From Minisyncoccota bacterium (GTDB lineage: Bacteria; Patescibacteriota; Microgenomatia; UBA1400; PJMF01): a stretch of 41,307 nucleotides of DNA. The notes beneath the pieces were generated by a model, which saw only the letters and a program-made list of their open reading frames with translations, ran no database searches and was not told the origin of the DNA. Where the stretch lies: the NCBI GenBank assembly GCA_018646985.1, contig JABGTR010000023.1, positions 1 to 41,307 on the forward strand, written 5' to 3'. Below are positions 38,060 to 41,307 of the stretch, piece by piece. Made by a program: the position numbers and the translations under genes. How positions within the stretch are numbered: position 1 is the stretch's first letter; each line of letters opens with the position of its first letter.

Positions 38060-38320
38060 TTAATACTGATCATGGGTCACTAAATCAAAAAAAATAAATA
38101 TTTCGTTGTTTTTAATACTCAAAACTCTTAAATCTCCTTTAATCCGGATGGCGTACTGTTCTGATCTTTTACCTTTAAGCTTATGTATCTTTAATGAGGG
38201 ATGCTGATGATTCTCTTGAAAGAGGCTAAATTGTTTAGCTAGTGCAATCTTAAGCTGAGGATCTTTTTTACAAAGTTTTTTTGCTTTTTTCTGAAATGAA
38301 TCTGTAAGATGAAACTTCAT
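38060..38320 (-). CDS. RelE/YafQ-like toxin
   Basis: FHLTDSFQKKAKKLCKKDPQL…HKLKGKRSEQYAIRIKGDLRVLSI. Confidence 0.82.
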   Translation of the reverse strand: MKFHLTDSFQKKAKKLCKKDPQLKIALAKQFSLFQENHQHPSLKIHKLKGKRSEQYAIRIKGDLRVLSIKNNEIFIFFDLVTHDQY

Positions 38321-38577
38321 AGCTTGCTAAAAAATTCCTCAGCATCTTTGACTTCTACGGTTTTGCCAGCCCCATATTCCTTAAGAGCCTCCAGGCCTTT
38401 TTCTTCAGTTTTTTTGCTCATCTCATAGATAGGAGTTGTCCCTTCTTTAAGAAAGTCTTCAGAAGCCTTGCTAATTACAAAACGGATGGTTTTGGGTAAG
38501 TTATAGCCAAATTGAGATCCATAACTGCTTAAAATGGCTGCTTCTTGATCTGTTAGAGAGAGTTGAACTTTAGTCAT
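38317..38577 (-). CDS. Antitoxin partner of the 38060 toxin
   Basis: 4-bp overlap with the toxin; small N-terminal DNA-binding-like region. Confidence 0.75.
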   Translation of the reverse strand: MTKVQLSLTDQEAAILSSYGSQFGYNLPKTIRFVISKASEDFLKEGTTPIYEMSKKTEEKGLEALKEYGAGKTVEVKDAEEFFSKL

Positions 38578-38641
38578 AATATTGACAATATAATACTAAA
38601 GCAATGTTTTGTCAATGATTATCAAATAATTCTTGACAAAA

Positions 38642-38667
38642 AGAACTAGTGAGCGGTGTTGGAACCT
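38642..38667 (-). repeat. Family-1 repeat R2
   Basis: agaactagtgagcggtgttggaacct; overlaps the stop of the 38666 gene. Confidence 0.9.
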
Positions 38668-39181
38668 ATTTTTTAACAAAAGAAATATACTTGATCCCAT
38701 CTACATATCCCCAGTAATCTAATGCCAAGAAAACTGGCGTAGTAAGCACTACATGGGTAATGAACATCAGTGGATAAAGTTGGTATGGAATCTGTACTAA
38801 AAGAGCACAAGCTGATAGCAGTAACCAACCCAATATAACTAAGAAGGTGGGAAAGAAATCTGGTTTTTTGTCTATTAAACGTTTGATTGTATCTCTTTTT
38901 TTATTCTCCTCCACCGCTTTTACAACTTCGTTCCAAGCATCTTGACCAGAGCTAAAAACTGCTGAAACAGAGAACCCATATAATAATATTCCGACTAAAA
39001 CTGGAAAGAAAAGAACGTAGTTTTCACCTTCCTTAACCCATTCATAATCTGCAGTGAAGAAATTTAATCCTGTCAGAAGAATGCTAATCATCACAACTAA
39101 GGATATTGTTTTGAAAAATTCTTTTTTGTTAAATTCTATAATTTGGTACATATCAACTTTCTCGTAGTTTAGCTTGCTCAA
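38666..39181 (-). CDS. Small membrane protein (~4 TM), unknown
   Basis: Hydrophobic segments in a 171-aa ORF. Confidence 0.7.
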   Translation of the reverse strand: MSKLNYEKVDMYQIIEFNKKEFFKTISLVVMISILLTGLNFFTADYEWVKEGENYVLFFPVLVGILLYGFSVSAVFSSGQDAWNEVVKAVEENKKRDTIKRLIDKKPDFFPTFLVILGWLLLSACALLVQIPYQLYPLMFITHVVLTTPVFLALDYWGYVDGIKYISFVKK

Positions 39182-39458
39182 TATATAAATCCAACAACTC
39201 CACCTGATCCCGATAAGTACTTAGTCTACTAAGCAGTTGAAAAACATTTTGTTCACCTGTTGGCAGGTTGCCAATGAACTCATCAGCCTCAACTTTTTTC
39301 CAAATCTCTGGATGCTGATCTTTTAGTGGTTCTATTTCAGCTATACTTTCAACAGATTCTTCCCGCAATGCCTCCAATTCTCCTACATCCATGGTATCGA
39401 GGTTTCTTTTGGGCTTAGTTTCTATAAATAACACACTAATAGATAGTATCTCATACAT
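39153..39458 (-). CDS. Hypothetical acidic protein; start uncertain (internal Met MDVGELEALREE is plausible)
   Basis: ORF overlaps the 38666 gene; called ATG directly abuts a terminator hairpin. Confidence 0.55.
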   Translation of the reverse strand: MYEILSISVLFIETKPKRNLDTMDVGELEALREESVESIAEIEPLKDQHPEIWKKVEADEFIGNLPTGEQNVFQLLSRLSTYRDQVELLDLYIEQAKLRES

Positions 39459-39460
39459 TA

Positions 39461-39486
39461 AAAAAGACCTATTTAAAGGTCTTTTA
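39461..39486. terminator. Bidirectional-type terminator hairpin
   Basis: aaaaaagacctatttaaaggtctttta: stem AAAGACCT/AGGTCTTT with flanking A/T tracts. Confidence 0.75.
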
Positions 39487-39497
39487 TTGCTTTTGCA

Positions 39498-39523
39498 GGG
39501 ACTAGTGGACGATGTTCGAACCT
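39498..39523 (-). repeat. Family-1 repeat R3
   Basis: gggactagtggacgatgttcgaacct. Confidence 0.9.
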
Positions 39524-39527
39524 ATTT

Positions 39528-39839
39528 TTACAAACTCAATCTAGTTTTACCTTGAGCATATTGGTTGATTAGGGTACTTAACAAAGTTTGATAAGGGATG
39601 TTGTTGCGCTTTGCTTTGGCTTTGACTTTAATCAAGTCAAGCTGATTAACTCTAATAGTAATAGGCTTAGAAAGTTTAAGCTCCAAGTATTTGGTTGCAG
39701 CTTCTGCAAGCATTTTTTTTGTTTGTTTTAGATCTGTGGCTTCTTCATACTCATCTCTCTCAAAGGCTTCTTCTAGCAACTGCTCTTCTTTATCTAAAAT
39801 TAAATTATTAAACGGATTTTTCTTTTGTTTATTTTTCAT
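39528..39839 (-). CDS. CopG/BrnA-type antitoxin-like
   Basis: ITIRVNQLDLIKVKAKAKRNNIPYQTLLSTLINQYAQGK ribbon-helix-helix-like C-terminus. Confidence 0.8.
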   Translation of the reverse strand: MKNKQKKNPFNNLILDKEEQLLEEAFERDEYEEATDLKQTKKMLAEAATKYLELKLSKPITIRVNQLDLIKVKAKAKRNNIPYQTLLSTLINQYAQGKTRLSL

Positions 39840-40123
39840 CGCCGACCTCCTTTTAGGTATTTCTTGGTAAATACTCTGCTTGGATATACTGTTTTTAAAA
39901 ATATTTCTTTTTTCTTCTTATTAATTACATATGGAACTGCATAAGCATAGTTATCAATTTCAATAATGTAAATCTTTTGATTGGTTCTTTGACTATTGGG
40001 GTGACTAATATCTGCTAAGATTTTTTCTTTAGCAATTGCTTTAATCACATCGTCAAAACAAACCTCTCTAGTAGCTCTTAATAATTCATTCTTTTCTAAG
40101 TTGAAATTAATATCAAAAGCCAT
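39836..40123 (-). CDS. BrnT/DUF4258-like toxin
   Basis: CFDDVIKAIAKEKILADISHPN…IYIIEIDNYAYAVPYV…IFLKTVYPSRVFTKKYL; overlaps antitoxin by 4 bp. Confidence 0.78.
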   Translation of the reverse strand: MAFDINFNLEKNELLRATREVCFDDVIKAIAKEKILADISHPNSQRTNQKIYIIEIDNYAYAVPYVINKKKKEIFLKTVYPSRVFTKKYLKGGRR

Positions 40124-40205
40124 AGCTAAATATTAGCACTACGTACATCTTTTGTCAATACAAAGCAAACAATTGTTTCAGTGGTAATTGCAGCCATAGC
40201 TTGCA

Positions 40206-40231
40206 GGGACTAGTGGACGGTGGTGGAACCT
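40206..40231 (-). repeat. Family-1 repeat R4
   Basis: gggactagtggacggtggtggaacct. Confidence 0.9.
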
Positions 40232-40235
40232 ATTT

Positions 40236-41123
40236 TTATTCTTGCTCTAACATCTTTTTTTCTGCATTCAAAAAAGAATCTACCTCAACATCAAGCAACA
40301 ATGCTCTCCATTCCCATACCCATTGAGGGACTTCCTCTTCAGGTATGTCTGCGGGGAAAACATCATCGATTGCCTTAATTAAATAACCCACTTCTGATGT
40401 GCCTGGTAAATCTTCTTTCATTGAAGCCACTATCTCCGCTTTTACATCTTCAAAATCAGCATAGGGGTATGAATACTTTGCAGCTAATTGATATATCTCT
40501 TCTTTTTTTGCCAGTTTCTCATAAAGAGGTTCAAAAAATACTTTATTGGGAATAAAAGTAACTCCAATAGCGGGAAGTAATCCATAACTCAAATATCTTC
40601 GCATAGCTCTTTGTGATAATTCTAATGCGCCAATCGACGCCCTAAGTATTTCTTCTTTAGTAACAATCTTAAATACGGGATGGTCATCTTCCCAAAGAAA
40701 AACTTTTTCTGGTTCAAGATCTGCATAAATCTTAATATCACCCAATCCAAGGCTTTCTAATAAAAAGGGCCTGACTCTACTCAATAGCCAAGAAACACCC
40801 ATAATATCCAGATCATCAATTTCTTTGTATAAACCAGCACTCTCCCGACCTTCTTGTAAATCATTAATCATTCTTCTGACACTATACCTTCCTTTAAAAT
40901 CTCTTCCATAAAAATGAATTTTTCTTACTTTCACTCTTGAGTTTGGTAGCGACTCTGGGTCGTCAACAATTAATGACGATTCACTTAGATCTGTCACCTC
41001 AGGCATATTAAAAGAGAAAATCAAATCAATTTCAAATTTCAGTCTCAATTTAGTAGATATCTCATAATCAAATAAATTAAAGTAAGCAAACATCATTTTA
41101 TTAAAATCTGGATTGGGGCTCAA
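40236..41123 (-). CDS. Hypothetical protein, probably missing its N-terminus
   Basis: Frame stays open upstream of the TTG (…RGKFIKAAENLSELIIGDLL-SPNPDFNK…) until an in-frame TAA inside the IS end hairpin. Confidence 0.6.
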   Translation of the reverse strand: MSPNPDFNKMMFAYFNLFDYEISTKLRLKFEIDLIFSFNMPEVTDLSESSLIVDDPESLPNSRVKVRKIHFYGRDFKGRYSVRRMINDLQEGRESAGLYKEIDDLDIMGVSWLLSRVRPFLLESLGLGDIKIYADLEPEKVFLWEDDHPVFKIVTKEEILRASIGALELSQRAMRRYLSYGLLPAIGVTFIPNKVFFEPLYEKLAKKEEIYQLAAKYSYPYADFEDVKAEIVASMKEDLPGTSEVGYLIKAIDDVFPADIPEEEVPQWVWEWRALLLDVEVDSFLNAEKKMLEQE

Positions 41124-41174
41124 TAAATCCCCAATAATTAACTCTGATAAATTTTCGGCGGCTTTGATAAACTT

Positions 41175-41195
41175 CCCACGACCTTACGGTCGGGG
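41175..41195. repeat. Imperfect hairpin at IS200/IS605-like element end
   Basis: CCCACGACC-TTAC-GGTCGGGG, immediately past the transposase stop. Confidence 0.6.
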
Positions 41196-41197
41196 TA

Positions 41198-41307
41198 TTA
41201 GTTTATTTCAAACAAAGTTTGCCCAGAATCTTTTTTACCCTGTTCCTTAATGTATTTTTTAATAATACTTTCATTGATACCCACAGTACTTACAAAATAT
41301 CCTTCAC
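41198..41307 (-). mobile_element. 3' end of an IS200/IS605-family (Y1) transposase gene, cut by the window edge
   Basis: Reverse-strand translation EGYFVSTVGINESIIKKYIKEQGKKDSGQTLFEIN*. Confidence 0.65.

Noticed and set aside
39498-39523. tRNA T-arm-like GTTCGAAC in repeat R3
   Set aside because: The other copies read GTTGGAAC or GGTGGAAC, and no acceptor/anticodon arms or CCA end can be folded nearby.
38031-40231. Family-1 repeats as classical integron attC sites
   Set aside because: No consistent GTTRRRY/RYYYAAC arms and no long imperfect inverted repeat in any copy; no intI in the window. Kept only as a cassette-like system.
1-41307. CRISPR arrays, rRNA or tRNA genes
   Set aside because: No regular short repeat-spacer array, rRNA segments or tRNA cloverleaf recognised by eye; a tRNAscan/Infernal run would be needed to exclude them fully.

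Overview
This 41.3-kb window looks like the chromosome of a small-genome bacterium, probably Patescibacteria/CPR (inferred from gene content, order and style; not testable here). About 0.2-35 kb is mostly core genes. These include radC, cysS, hpf-like and recR; a dTMP cluster (DNPH1-like/tmk fusion, DHFR-family, dut, thyA, a dCMP-deaminase fusion); a NAD cluster (nadE, nadD); topA and dprA; mrdA/mreD/mreC/mreB; def, fmt and rpmB; an M50 protease, an MBL hydrolase, an NRAMP-like transporter, a two-component system and an AOS-family PLP enzyme. About 35-41.3 kb is accessory: toxin-antitoxin modules, hypotheticals, an internally deleted methyltransferase, and the 3' end of an IS200/IS605-like element with its end hairpin. 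The most interesting signal is two families of short (~22-30 bp) non-coding repeats at or just past the stop codons of minus-strand genes. They delimit single modules, often toxin-antitoxin pairs: four copies at 38.0-40.2 kb, and three to four dispersed copies, two of which exactly bracket a HigBA-like pair at 16.3-17.05 kb. This resembles a mobile gene-cassette system but lacks canonical integron attC features, and no recombinase is visible. Other notable items are a small ORF with an in-frame TGA, a strongly promoted acidic micro-protein with a structured leader, nested palindromes upstream of a HIT-family gene, a degenerate receiver protein, and period-11 direct repeats before an OmpR-type regulator.
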